A stretch of 20,486 nucleotides of DNA from Acetomicrobium sp. UBA3949 (GTDB taxonomy: Bacteria; Synergistota; Synergistia; Synergistales; Acetomicrobiaceae). How positions within the stretch are numbered: position 1 is the stretch's first letter; the number at the start of each line of letters is the position of its first letter. Shown in pieces: positions 7,621 to 15,260 of this stretch. The notes beneath the pieces were generated by a model, which ran no database searches, had not been told where the DNA came from, and saw only the letters and a program-made list of their open reading frames with translations. Location of the stretch: positions 1-20,486 of the forward strand of contig DGDP01000117.1 in assembly GCA_002385485.1 (NCBI GenBank), read 5' to 3'. The position numbers and the translations under genes are program-made.

Positions 7621-10600
7621 TTATATTTTCATTATCGATATTATCTCTCCAATGGGAATATCGGGCTGTCCTTTTTCGTGAGAAAGCTCCAGATCCAGCT
7701 CTAGAAGTGCTCTTTCCAGCAAAAAAGCGTTAAGCCATATTTTGATGGAATTATCGTCTTCTGGCAGGAAGGGCTCACTACGGGAGTTATCAATGTAGCT
7801 TTTTAGGAAAGCCTCTCCAACGAGTTCACGCCATAACTTCATAGGCGGTGTTAGCGATCCTGTATCTTCTGTGAAGGATGAGGCTTTTCGCAACGAAATC
7901 CTGGCAGCTCTGTTAAGAGAATAAAGCATAGAGGCAACATCTCTCAAAGATGAGCGCTTTATCTTTCTTTCTCCTAAAGACTTTGTCATATCACCCTCAA
8001 ATCCCGTAATGAGGAAGTCTTTACCGGAAAAAAGTACGTGCCCGAGATGATAATTGCCGTGAATTCGTATCTTTTGAGCTTTAACTTTGTCCTGATAAAT
8101 AAGCCGAATTTTATCGAGAATGTCTTTTTTTATCTCCATGACCTCTCGGGCTTGCGTGGCAAGGTCTTTGGAAAGTGAGCCAATTTTATATGACAGTGTT
8201 CTAATGGAATGTCCCAACTCATTTCTCATCGACTGATACACGGACCTTTGATATAGTTTTGTGAAAGGTTCGGGGGAAAACTCCGGATTTTTTCCGGAAG
8301 AACTGAGAGCTTTATGAAGCTCGGCAGTGCGCTTCCCGAGCAGAGATATCATTTCTAAGAATAGTCCGTCTATGCAATCTGAAGCAGTCTCTTTCGGCAA
8401 CTCCGCTTTGCCCAAAGAAAGCAGGCGCTCGAAAAACAGCTCGCCCATATTACGGACATATTCCCATCCGTTCCCTTGGTTTGGAATGTTTCTTTGCAAA
8501 ATGCCGATAGTGGTTTCTTCGGTTTTAGATAAATATCTGAAGGAGCCGATGTAGGGCAATGTATTTTTAAAACGCATTTCCGTTAGATAGCGCAAAATGT
8601 CCTCGCTTACATTTATTCCCTCTTCCAGTTTGTGATAAAGTTTGACGGCGACGGAAGGACCGTAAGTTATCAGGTTAGACCAGGGATAGTATATTTCTAT
8701 TTTTAATTGTGATGTTTTCCTATCTTCTGTAATGTCAAGATCGCCGGATAAATTACTTTTTTTGCATATTATCTGTCCTATGTTGCCCTGAACCCTTTTC
8801 CTCTTCGACATAAGGTCGATGAGGTTTTCGATCAGGTCGGGAGAATAAGTACCATCGCACAAAATACCGTTACGGCCTCCGATTGAGACATTTGCAATAA
8901 TGCATTCCGGATGGTTTTGTCTTGTGTATGACGCTTCGTTATCCATTTTTAAAGTAAAGGGCAAAAGGCAACGATCTTTCTCTCCTTGAGGATAGGAGAT
9001 ATTAAGAAACAGGAAACCGGTTTCAAAATATTGATTTCCCGATATGGAGACGATATCAAAAATATCGATATTCCTAATATTTTTATTTTGACCTCCGAAA
9101 TATGGACATTTGTTAAGGTATTTTTTTATTGCATCTTTAAAAGAATTACTTGAAAGGATATTGACAGATAAATCTGCAATTTTATTAATTTCTATGGTAG
9201 AAAGTGGTTCATCCTCCGCCTCGATGGAGATATATTCTCTTTTATTTAGTAGGTTAAACCAAAAATAATCGTGAATTCCCAATGTCAAAGTGTATGGTTT
9301 ATTCGGTTCAATTCTTGGGAAACGGTTTCCGCTAAAAATTTCTTCCGGCACGTATCCTTCATATCGGGATAGATCGAGCTCTGTGACCTGGCAAAAGCGC
9401 GAGAGATTTATGATTACCAATATCGTTTCGTCCTCGAAATTCCTGGTAAAGGCTAATACCTTTGGATTGCCCGAATCTATGAAATTTATATCTCCCCTGC
9501 CAAAGGATTTAAAGCGTTTTCGTACCGAGATAACCCTACGCATCCACCAGAGCATTGAAGAAAGATTGCGTTCCTGCGTCTCTACGTTGATCATTTCATA
9601 GTGATATTCTGGATCTATTATTACCGGAAGGTAAAGTTCATGGGGATTTGCTTTAGAAAAGCCTGCGTTTCTATCGGGGCTCCATTGCATGGGAGTGCGA
9701 ACTCCGTTTCTGTCGCCCAAGAAATAGTTATCTCCCATTCCAAGCTCATCGCCATAATATATGATCGGTGTGCCGGGCAAAGAAAAAAGCAAAACATTCA
9801 TAAGCTCTATTTTGCGCCTATTATTTCCCATTAGCGGGGCCAGTCTCCTGCGGATTCCAAGATTAATCCTTGCCCGCGCATCTTTTGCATATACGCGGTA
9901 CATGTAATCGCGCTCTTCATCGCTTACCATCTCAAGAGTGAGCTCGTCATGGTTGCGTAGAAACATAGCCCATTGGCAGTTTTCAGGAATTTGCGGCGTT
10001 TGCTCGAGTATATCCACTATCGGAAAGCGATCTTCCATCCAAAGCGACATGAAAATCCTTGGCATGATGGGAAAGTGAAAGGCCATGTGACATTCGTTAC
10101 CCTCCCCGAAGTAAGCTACGGCATCCTCAGGCCACTGATTCGCCTCTCCTAAAAGCATTCTGTTGGAGTAGCGGGCATTCACATGAGCGCGCAGTTCTTT
10201 TAAAAACTGATGAGTCTCGGGAAGGTTTTCGCAATTTGTTCCTTCGCGCTCGTAAAGATAGGGCACGGCATCCAACCTCATTCCGTCAATGCCCATATCG
10301 AACCAAAAATCTAGAACCCTAAAAATTTCTTTTTTTACCCTCGGATTATCGTAGTTAAGATCCGGTTGATGAGAGTAAAAACGGTGCCAAAAATAGGCAT
10401 TACCCACAGGATCCCAGGTCCAATTTGAGTTTTCGAAGTCCTTGAATATTATTCTTGCCTCGGGAAATTTATTGGGATCGGAACTCCATACATAAAAATC
10501 TCTCCAGCGAGAGCCCCTTTTGGATTCGCGAGCCCGCCTAAACCAAGGATGTTGATCCGAAGTGTGATTTAACACCAGCTCCGTAATTACTTTTAAGCCA

Positions 10601-10896
10601 ATATCGTGTGCCTTTTTTAGAAAAGAACGAAAGTCTCTTAAAGTACCATAATCTGGATGAATGTTGAAATAGTCCGCTATGTCGTAGCCATCGTCTTTTA
10701 AGGGGGAAGGATAGAAGGGCAAAAGCCAAATTGCCGTCACGCCTAAGTTTTTTAGGTACTCTAATTTTTCCGTAAGTCCGCGGAAGTCCCCTATGCCGTT
10801 CTCGTCGCTGTCGTAAAAGGATTTCACATGGGTTTCGTAGATTATGGCGTCTTTATACCATAAAGGGTTATTATCAGTGGCGGGAATGCTTCTCAC
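7621..10896 (-). CDS. treS: Trehalose synthase TreS fused to a degenerate maltokinase-like domain
   Basis: Residues 1 to about 555 form a complete GH13 trehalose synthase, which interconverts trehalose and maltose. It opens with NPLWYKDAIIYETHVKSF. The catalytic acids are Asp209 (MRLDAVPY), Glu251 (LLGEANQWP) and Asp317 (RNHDELT). From about 570 to 1091 follows a maltokinase-like region, an arrangement common in TreS-Mak fusions of about 1,100 residues. Here the kinase signature reads HGNYHLGH and ITGFEGD instead of HGDYHLGQ and IDFEGE. Position for position against the stand-alone maltokinase, Asp366, Gln371 and Asp383 become Asn948, His953 and Gly965. The N-terminal RWF is also lost (PYFGGQ), while the KLY.KLE strand is kept. 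The frame is open throughout, so this looks like a maintained pseudokinase rather than decay. A TTG at 10,903-10,905 opens the frame but lies only 2 nt after GGAGG. The GTG at 10,894-10,896, 11 nt after it, is a better start, though not certain. Confidence 0.93.
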   Translation of the reverse strand: MRSIPATDNNPLWYKDAIIYETHVKSFYDSDENGIGDFRGLTEKLEYLKNLGVTAIWLLPFYPSPLKDDGYDIADYFNIHPDYGTLRDFRSFLKKAHDIGLKVITELVLNHTSDQHPWFRRARESKRGSRWRDFYVWSSDPNKFPEARIIFKDFENSNWTWDPVGNAYFWHRFYSHQPDLNYDNPRVKKEIFRVLDFWFDMGIDGMRLDAVPYLYEREGTNCENLPETHQFLKELRAHVNARYSNRMLLGEANQWPEDAVAYFGEGNECHMAFHFPIMPRIFMSLWMEDRFPIVDILEQTPQIPENCQWAMFLRNHDELTLEMVSDEERDYMYRVYAKDARARINLGIRRRLAPLMGNNRRKIELMNVLLFSLPGTPIIYYGDELGMGDNYFLGDRNGVRTPMQWSPDRNAGFSKANPHELYLPVIIDPEYHYEMINVETQERNLSSMLWWMRRVISVRKRFKSFGRGDINFIDSGNPKVLAFTRNFEDETILVIINLSRFCQVTELDLSRYEGYVPEEIFSGNRFPRIEPNKPYTLTLGIHDYFWFNLLNKREYISIEAEDEPLSTIEINKIADLSVNILSSNSFKDAIKKYLNKCPYFGGQNKNIRNIDIFDIVSISGNQYFETGFLFLNISYPQGEKDRCLLPFTLKMDNEASYTRQNHPECIIANVSIGGRNGILCDGTYSPDLIENLIDLMSKRKRVQGNIGQIICKKSNLSGDLDITEDRKTSQLKIEIYYPWSNLITYGPSVAVKLYHKLEEGINVSEDILRYLTEMRFKNTLPYIGSFRYLSKTEETTIGILQRNIPNQGNGWEYVRNMGELFFERLLSLGKAELPKETASDCIDGLFLEMISLLGKRTAELHKALSSSGKNPEFSPEPFTKLYQRSVYQSMRNELGHSIRTLSYKIGSLSKDLATQAREVMEIKKDILDKIRLIYQDKVKAQKIRIHGNYHLGHVLFSGKDFLITGFEGDMTKSLGERKIKRSSLRDVASMLYSLNRAARISLRKASSFTEDTGSLTPPMKLWRELVGEAFLKSYIDNSRSEPFLPEDDNSIKIWLNAFLLERALLELDLELSHEKGQPDIPIGEIISIMKI

Positions 10897-10947
10897 TAAG
10901 CACAAAACCTCCTTATAAAGATGAGGAAGAAAGAATAAATTTTCTTT

Positions 10948-10977
10948 ATTTTACAACAATATTTCTACCCGAGTCAA
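10948..10977 (-). promoter_or_regulatory. Promoter of the treS-GH57-glgE-mak-glgB operon
   Basis: On the minus strand a -35 TTGACT (10,972-10,977) and a -10 TAAAAT (10,948-10,953) each match the sigma-70 consensus at five of six bases, with an 18-bp spacer. A start near 10,941 would leave a leader of about 40 nt before the AAGGAGG site of treS. It is the only convincing promoter I see for the five-gene operon. Confidence 0.65.
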
Positions 10978-11004
10978 TGCAAATTAGTCATAGTATCGTT
11001 GTAA

Positions 11005-11014
11005 TAACATGTTA
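11005..11014. promoter_or_regulatory. Palindrome between divergent promoters
   Basis: The perfect 10-bp palindrome TAACATGTTA lies 27 bp upstream of the treS operon -35 and about 40 bp upstream of the yjiH-like promoter region. The place would suit an operator serving both directions. It is short and AT-rich and may be chance. Confidence 0.25.
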
Positions 11015-11052
11015 ATATGCAATATAACGCGTTTCTGTTTAAACCTTCTTGC

Positions 11053-11081
11053 TGGATTGTGTAACTATTTTTTAGTATAAT
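11053..11081 (+). promoter_or_regulatory. Candidate promoter of the YjiH-like gene
   Basis: A perfect -10 TATAAT occupies 11,076-11,081. The hexamer 17 bp upstream (TGGATT, 11,053-11,058) is a poor -35. A start near 11,088 would give a leader of about 74 nt. Confidence 0.4.
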
Positions 11082-11161
11082 AATTCCCGTTTATCTAGGG
11101 TTTAACGATGCATATTATATTGCTAAGGTGTCACTACAATTATACTTTGGGGGGTTGTTGC

Positions 11162-12517
11162 ATGCAAGTGCGAAAACAAGCTTTTAGTTCTATCGAAATT
11201 ATGCGTTTTTTAATTCCCTCTGCTTTAGGTGTCCTCTTCTTCCTTGTTCCCTTTCCTCAAGACGGAACATTCAATACTGTCCTTGGAATAGTTATCGATT
11301 GGGGGAAAGAGGCTTTAAAGCCAATTCTGGTAGTCACAGCCATGACATTGGTTGTGGCGAGCGCAATTATCACTATTTATGCTTCATTGTTTAAGCCCTC
11401 TTTTATTATGAAAAGCCAATTTTTCAAAGATTTATTTGTAGTTAGTCCGTTGTGGAGCATCTCTCGTATATTGGGAGCAATATTTTCTGTGATGGTATAT
11501 TATAAAATCGGCCCCGAGGCGATCTGGAGCATGGATACGGGAGGTACTCCGGTGCTGGTGCTTGCGCCGTCACTTTTGGTAATTTTTAGTGTCTTGGCTG
11601 CTGCAGTTTCCCTGCTTACGGATTTTGGATTGATGGAGTATGTTGGGACGCTGGCTCGTCCGCTGATGCATCCTCTTTTTACGTTACCAGGCAGATCTGC
11701 TATCGATACTTTGGCTTCGTGGCTCGGAAGCAGTTCCGTCGGTGTTGTGATCACCACTAGATTGCACGACGAAGGATATTACAGCGATAGAGAAGCGGCC
11801 ATAATTTCCACCTCCTTTTCAATTTTAAGTGTTGCCTATATTTATGTTATGGCTGACTTCGTGGGTTTGCCGAATATGTATTTCCAAATTTTGATCACAA
11901 TTTACGCCGTGTCGTTCATTTTGGCCATTTTGGCCCCTCGTTTTTGGCCCCTTAAAGGAATTCCTGACAGCTATTCGGGAAGATCCGGTAAACAGAGGCC
12001 TGAGGCAGAGATTCCCCCTGATCATACTCTTCACTCATGGGCCTTGAAGACAGCAGTAGAGAGGGCCAAAAAGGAGGGCATACATACAGTAATAAGGACT
12101 TGTTATCAAACCTTTTGTTTTTTAATAGTCTCCACCATGCCTCTTGTCATCTCTTGGGGAACGATAGTTCTGATAATTGCAACCTATACACCTATTTTTC
12201 AATGGATTTCCCTGCCCTTTGCATACATGCTGGAATTAGTGAAAATTCCTGAAGCTTACAAAGTTGCACCCGCATTTGTGTTGGCTTTTGCCGATCAGTT
12301 TTTGGCCGCAGTTATAGGGGCTACGTGCACTACAGTTGCCGCTAAGTTTATGTGTGCCTGTATATCAGCTACGGGGTTAATATACATGACTGAAATTGGT
12401 GTGTTGATTTTAAATTCCTCTATCCCTCTGGATTTTCCGAAATTGACAGCAATCTACTTTATGAGGGCCGTGCTTTCGGTGTTTTTACTTGCTCCCTTCG
12501 TTTGGCTGTTTTGTTGA
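11162..12517 (+). CDS. YjiH family membrane protein with nucleoside-recognition (GATE) domain
   Basis: This is a 451-residue polytopic inner-membrane protein. It has repeated hydrophobic segments, a soluble loop near residues 270-310, and the small-residue-rich motif GRSAIDTLASWLGSSSVG (about 180-197) typical of the nucleoside-recognition or GATE domain (Pfam Gate family) in YjiH-type proteins. Family members are proposed transporters, but I know of no firm substrate. The frame is open back to 11,108; the ATG at 11,162 is chosen because a G-rich Shine-Dalgarno (TTTGGGGGGTT) lies about 7 nt before it and the upstream extension has no family character. It is transcribed divergently from the glucan operon and is probably monocistronic, since a hairpin cluster follows its stop at once. 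A functional link with the glucan operon is not indicated beyond position. Confidence 0.8.
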   Translation: MQVRKQAFSSIEIMRFLIPSALGVLFFLVPFPQDGTFNTVLGIVIDWGKEALKPILVVTAMTLVVASAIITIYASLFKPSFIMKSQFFKDLFVVSPLWSISRILGAIFSVMVYYKIGPEAIWSMDTGGTPVLVLAPSLLVIFSVLAAAVSLLTDFGLMEYVGTLARPLMHPLFTLPGRSAIDTLASWLGSSSVGVVITTRLHDEGYYSDREAAIISTSFSILSVAYIYVMADFVGLPNMYFQILITIYAVSFILAILAPRFWPLKGIPDSYSGRSGKQRPEAEIPPDHTLHSWALKTAVERAKKEGIHTVIRTCYQTFCFLIVSTMPLVISWGTIVLIIATYTPIFQWISLPFAYMLELVKIPEAYKVAPAFVLAFADQFLAAVIGATCTTVAAKFMCACISATGLIYMTEIGVLILNSSIPLDFPKLTAIYFMRAVLSVFLLAPFVWLFC

Positions 12518-12520
12518 TAT

Positions 12521-12567
12521 AAGGCGACGTAACGCCTTCGTTACCTCTATGTGATATAGGCGTTACG
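12521..12567 (+). terminator. Cluster of overlapping, mutually exclusive hairpins after the YjiH-like gene
   Basis: Three stems share bases. AAGGCG (12,521-12,526) pairs with CGCCTT (12,533-12,538). GTAACG (12,529-12,534) pairs with CGTTAC (12,539-12,544) over a CCTT loop. CGTAACGCC (12,528-12,536) pairs with GGCGTTACG (12,559-12,567). The longest stem is followed by CATCTTTGTT, a poor U-tract. It may be the terminator of the upstream gene or an attenuator-like leader for the phosphate-binding protein gene 54 bp further on. Confidence 0.45.
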
Positions 12568-12620
12568 CATCTTTGTTAATATTTATATGAAGTCAATAAA
12601 AATGCGGGGGAGGGTAAGGA

Positions 12621-13436
12621 ATGAAGAAATTAGTTTCGCTTTTGATTTTGGTTGTATTGTTTGGAATGGGTTTTGGGGGTGCTGCGTGGGCAGCCGGTCT
12701 GATTATGAAGGGTTCTACTACCGTTTTGCCAATAGCGCAAGCGGCGATTGAATCTTATGCTCAGCTTTATCCTAATACCGAATTTTCCCTTACTGGAGAG
12801 GGAAGCGGCAATGGCATTAAGGCGCTAATAGATGGCACATGTGATATAGCTAATTCCTCGAGATTCATAAAACTTGAGGAAGCAAAGTTGGCTTTCGAAA
12901 AAGGTGCGTATCCCGTCCCCTTTGGAGTTGCCATAGACGCTATAGTGCCAATTATCCATCCAAAAAATCCCGTCAACAACTTAACTTTGCAACAATTAAA
13001 GGATATATATAGCGGCAAGATCACCAATTGGGAGGATGTAGGCGGTCCGGATAAGAGAATTGCCGTTATAACTAGAGATACCAGTTCAGGGACCTATGAG
13101 GTTTGGGAAGAAAAGGTTATGAAAGGCGAAAGAATCACACCAAGAGCGCAGGTCATGGCATCTAACGGCGCAATAGTCCAAGCAGTGTCGACAAACGAGC
13201 TTGCCATTGGGTACATTGGAATAGGCTATCTAAATAGCAGCGTAAAAGGAATCACAGTCGAAAACATCGAGGCTAAGCCCGAAACAGCTCGAACCGGTGA
13301 ATTTCCGATATCGAGATACCTTTTTATGTTCACGCGAGGTTGGCCCACAGGGGAAACGATGAGGTTTATAAACTTTATGCTAAGCGATGAGGGTCAAAGG
13401 ATTGTATCGGAAACAGGGTTTGTTTCAATAAGATAG
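12621..13436 (+). CDS. PstS-like phosphate ABC transporter substrate-binding protein (orphan)
   Basis: This is a 271-residue exported protein with a clear signal peptide (MKKLVSLLILVVLFGMGFGG, cleavage probably after the AWA near residue 25). The mature part is a PstS/SphX-type periplasmic binding protein. It has MKGSTTVLPIA at the N-terminus, GEGSGNGIKALIDG, SSRFIK, and the hallmark TRDTSSGTYEVWEE; the Ser, Thr, Arg and Asp in these motifs bind phosphate in characterised PstS. The length is typical. The ATG is preceded by a GGGGGAGGG stretch. No pstC, pstA, pstB or phoU follows: a strong terminator lies 25 bp after the stop. The membrane and ATPase partners must be elsewhere or the protein may serve another role. 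I cannot exclude a related oxyanion as ligand. Confidence 0.88.
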   Translation: MKKLVSLLILVVLFGMGFGGAAWAAGLIMKGSTTVLPIAQAAIESYAQLYPNTEFSLTGEGSGNGIKALIDGTCDIANSSRFIKLEEAKLAFEKGAYPVPFGVAIDAIVPIIHPKNPVNNLTLQQLKDIYSGKITNWEDVGGPDKRIAVITRDTSSGTYEVWEEKVMKGERITPRAQVMASNGAIVQAVSTNELAIGYIGIGYLNSSVKGITVENIEAKPETARTGEFPISRYLFMFTRGWPTGETMRFINFMLSDEGQRIVSETGFVSIR

Positions 13437-13461
13437 TTAACATAGTTTTGTAAATATTTAT

Positions 13462-13507
13462 ATAAATAATGCGGTGGAATGTAATTATAACCCACCGCAT
13501 TATTTAT
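13462..13507. terminator. Strong hairpin terminator after the PstS-like gene
   Basis: A perfect 16-bp stem (13,462-13,477 with 13,492-13,507) has the core AATGCGGTGG/CCACCGCATT, flanks of A/T pairs, and a 14-nt loop. The U-rich part is within the distal arm (ATTATTTAT) and the complement is A-rich, so it could work in both directions. Confidence 0.8.
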
Positions 13508-13560
13508 GCTCAAATATTATTTCAGGAGTACGAGAGCCTTAATCCCCATTCTTTAATAAC

Positions 13561-13590
13561 TTGACGAGAAGATTGATCATTGCGTATACA
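13561..13590 (+). promoter_or_regulatory. Candidate promoter upstream of the GGDEF remnant
   Basis: TTGACG (13,561-13,566) and TATACA (13,585-13,590), 18 bp apart, resemble sigma-70 hexamers. It may be the surviving promoter of the broken GGDEF gene and could now serve the peptidase gene downstream, which has no clear promoter of its own. Confidence 0.35.
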
Positions 13591-13619
13591 ATGAACAAGG
13601 TAGACGTCTCTGAATATAA

Positions 13620-14009
13620 ACGTGGGTTGAGACCACAGCCGTGGTAACCGAACGCGATCTTAAAATGATAAATGACATTTACGGGCATCTGGTAGGAGAT
13701 TTAGTGCTAAAAGAGTTAAGTGAAACCGTTAGGGAAACTAAAAGGAAAGGTGATATATTTGTTAGACGGGATGGTGATGGATTTTTACTTATTTCAATGA
13801 TATCGTTAAACTAAGCTTTGCACATTGCCCATAGGTTAAAGAAAAACGTGGAAAGTCGCTTATTCTCGGGCATGCAAGTAACTATTAGCATCGGAATATC
13901 CCAATATTTGCCCGACGAACCTTTTGAAAGAGCAATAGAAAGAGCCGATAAAGCCTTGTATAATTCAAAATCCAGAGGCAAAAACACGGTTTCTGTGGAA
14001 CGAAGGTAG
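13620..14009 (+). pseudogene. GGDEF (diguanylate cyclase-type) domain remnant
   Basis: One frame carries a recognisable GGDEF domain: DLKMINDIYGHLVGDLVLKE near 13,656, then RRDGDGFLLI where RxGGDEF is expected, then a TAA at about 13,812, then ALHIAHRLKKNVE, VTISIGIS and ADKALYNSKSRGKN to a natural stop at 14,009. The signature has lost its GGDE residues, so diguanylate cyclase activity is not expected even without the stop. No sensor domain or start codon in this frame is found upstream; a TAA at 13,617 closes the frame. Both the stop and the lost N-terminal part support a decayed gene. The tail after the stop could be read from a TTG at 13,818, but a 63-residue piece of GGDEF is unlikely to be functional. 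Confidence 0.8.
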
Positions 14010-14085
14010 GTCTTGCTCTTTGCATCGGCATGAAGATATTTACTGTCATTTGCAAGTTACTTTGAAGGGAGGAGGCATTTTGAGA

Positions 14086-15183
14086 ATGTTGGACAAAAGA
14101 AAGATACGGGAAATTTCGGAGGATCTTCAAAAGAGAGGAATCGATGCTTTTCTTTTGGGTCCGGGAGACGACTTGGAGTACCTTGCCGGGCTTAAAACTG
14201 GTGAGTGTGAGCGATTCAAAGGGCTATTTATTTTGGCCGACGGCAGTTATTTTTGTATTACGCCCCATCTTTATTTAGAAGAATTTGAGGCGGCATTCGG
14301 CAGTGAGGCGCCCATTTATGTATGGACTGACAAAGATTGGTTTTATCCTGTTTTAGCAAAGGCAATGAACGATTTTAACCTAAACGATAAGAAACTTGCC
14401 GTCAACTTTGGAGTTAGAGCCGTGGACGCCATAGAGATTTCCGATCGACAGGGGGTAAAGTTATTAAACGGTTGGCATTTTTTGGAGAGAATGAGAATAA
14501 TTAAAAGCCCTTCGGAGATAGAAAAGCTCGAAAGGGCAACGCAGATTTCCGACGCAGCTTTTAGAGAACTTTTGGGCTTTATAAGACCGGGATTGACCGA
14601 GGGGGAGATAAAGAAAAAACTGATAGAGCTTTTTGAAGAGCATGGAGCCGATGGTCCTGCATTTGATGTCATAGTTGCGCGTAAGGAGAACGCCTCAAAA
14701 CCTCATTACAACGGCACAAAAGGTGTTATAGAAGAACGGGATCTGGTGCTTATTGACTTTGGATGTAGATATGAAAGTTATTGTTCTGACACCACTCGGA
14801 CGATCTTCGTCGGAGATCCATCAGATGAAGAAAAGAATCTTTATGAAGTAGTATTAAATGCCCAGGAAGCAGGAGAAGCTGCCGTGAGGCCCGGAGTCCT
14901 GGCCGAAGAAGTGGATAGAGCTGCAAGAAGTGTAATAGAAGACGCAGGATACGGTGAATACTTCAATACCCGCCTCGGTCATGGTATAGGCGTTGCAATC
15001 CATGAAGCGCCTTACATTATGGAAGGTAATAAAACACCTTTGGAACCGGGAATGGCTTTCAGTATAGAGCCTGGCATTTATATACCAGGCAAAATTGGCA
15101 TTCGCATTGAAAATATCGTAGTCGTTACAGATGACGGATGCAGGTCGCTTTGTAAACTTCCCAAGGATATTATCGTCATTTGA
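14086..15183 (+). CDS. M24 family metallopeptidase (Xaa-Pro aminopeptidase / dipeptidase type)
   Basis: This 365-residue cytoplasmic protein has the two-domain layout of Xaa-Pro peptidases: a creatinase-like N-terminal domain (about 1-125) and a pita-bread catalytic domain. All five metal ligands are present with family spacing: Asp224 (LIDFGC), Asp235 (CSDTTRT), His299 (GHGIGV), Glu328 (SIEPGIY) and Glu342 (IRIENIV). It would remove N-terminal residues next to proline or split Xaa-Pro dipeptides; which one cannot be told from sequence. The frame is open back to 14,020. The family sequence (MLDKRKIREISEDL) starts at the ATG at 14,086, 10 nt after GGAGG, while a TTG at 14,080 is 4 nt after the same site and is an alternative. 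It is the only intact gene between two eroded loci. Confidence 0.9.
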   Translation: MLDKRKIREISEDLQKRGIDAFLLGPGDDLEYLAGLKTGECERFKGLFILADGSYFCITPHLYLEEFEAAFGSEAPIYVWTDKDWFYPVLAKAMNDFNLNDKKLAVNFGVRAVDAIEISDRQGVKLLNGWHFLERMRIIKSPSEIEKLERATQISDAAFRELLGFIRPGLTEGEIKKKLIELFEEHGADGPAFDVIVARKENASKPHYNGTKGVIEERDLVLIDFGCRYESYCSDTTRTIFVGDPSDEEKNLYEVVLNAQEAGEAAVRPGVLAEEVDRAARSVIEDAGYGEYFNTRLGHGIGVAIHEAPYIMEGNKTPLEPGMAFSIEPGIYIPGKIGIRIENIVVVTDDGCRSLCKLPKDIIVI

Positions 15184-15260
15184 CAGTTATCCGATAGAAC
15201 TTTATATTTTATACAGTAGTTAAAAAATTCATTTAATAATTCTGAGGGGGTGTTGTTATC

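Noticed and set aside
11108..11161. Upstream extension of the YjiH-like protein (MHIILLRCHYNYTLGG)
   Set aside because: A G-rich ribosome site lies inside the extension just before the ATG at 11,162, and the extension does not look like the family.
13462..13507. Long perfect inverted repeat considered as a miniature transposable element
   Set aside because: It is single, short, placed right after a stop codon and fits a terminator; no target duplication is seen.
13591..13647. Short frame MNKVDVSEYKRGLRPQPW ending before the GGDEF remnant, considered as a leader peptide
   Set aside because: No ribosome site precedes it, it is in another frame from the GGDEF remnant, and no attenuator stem follows.
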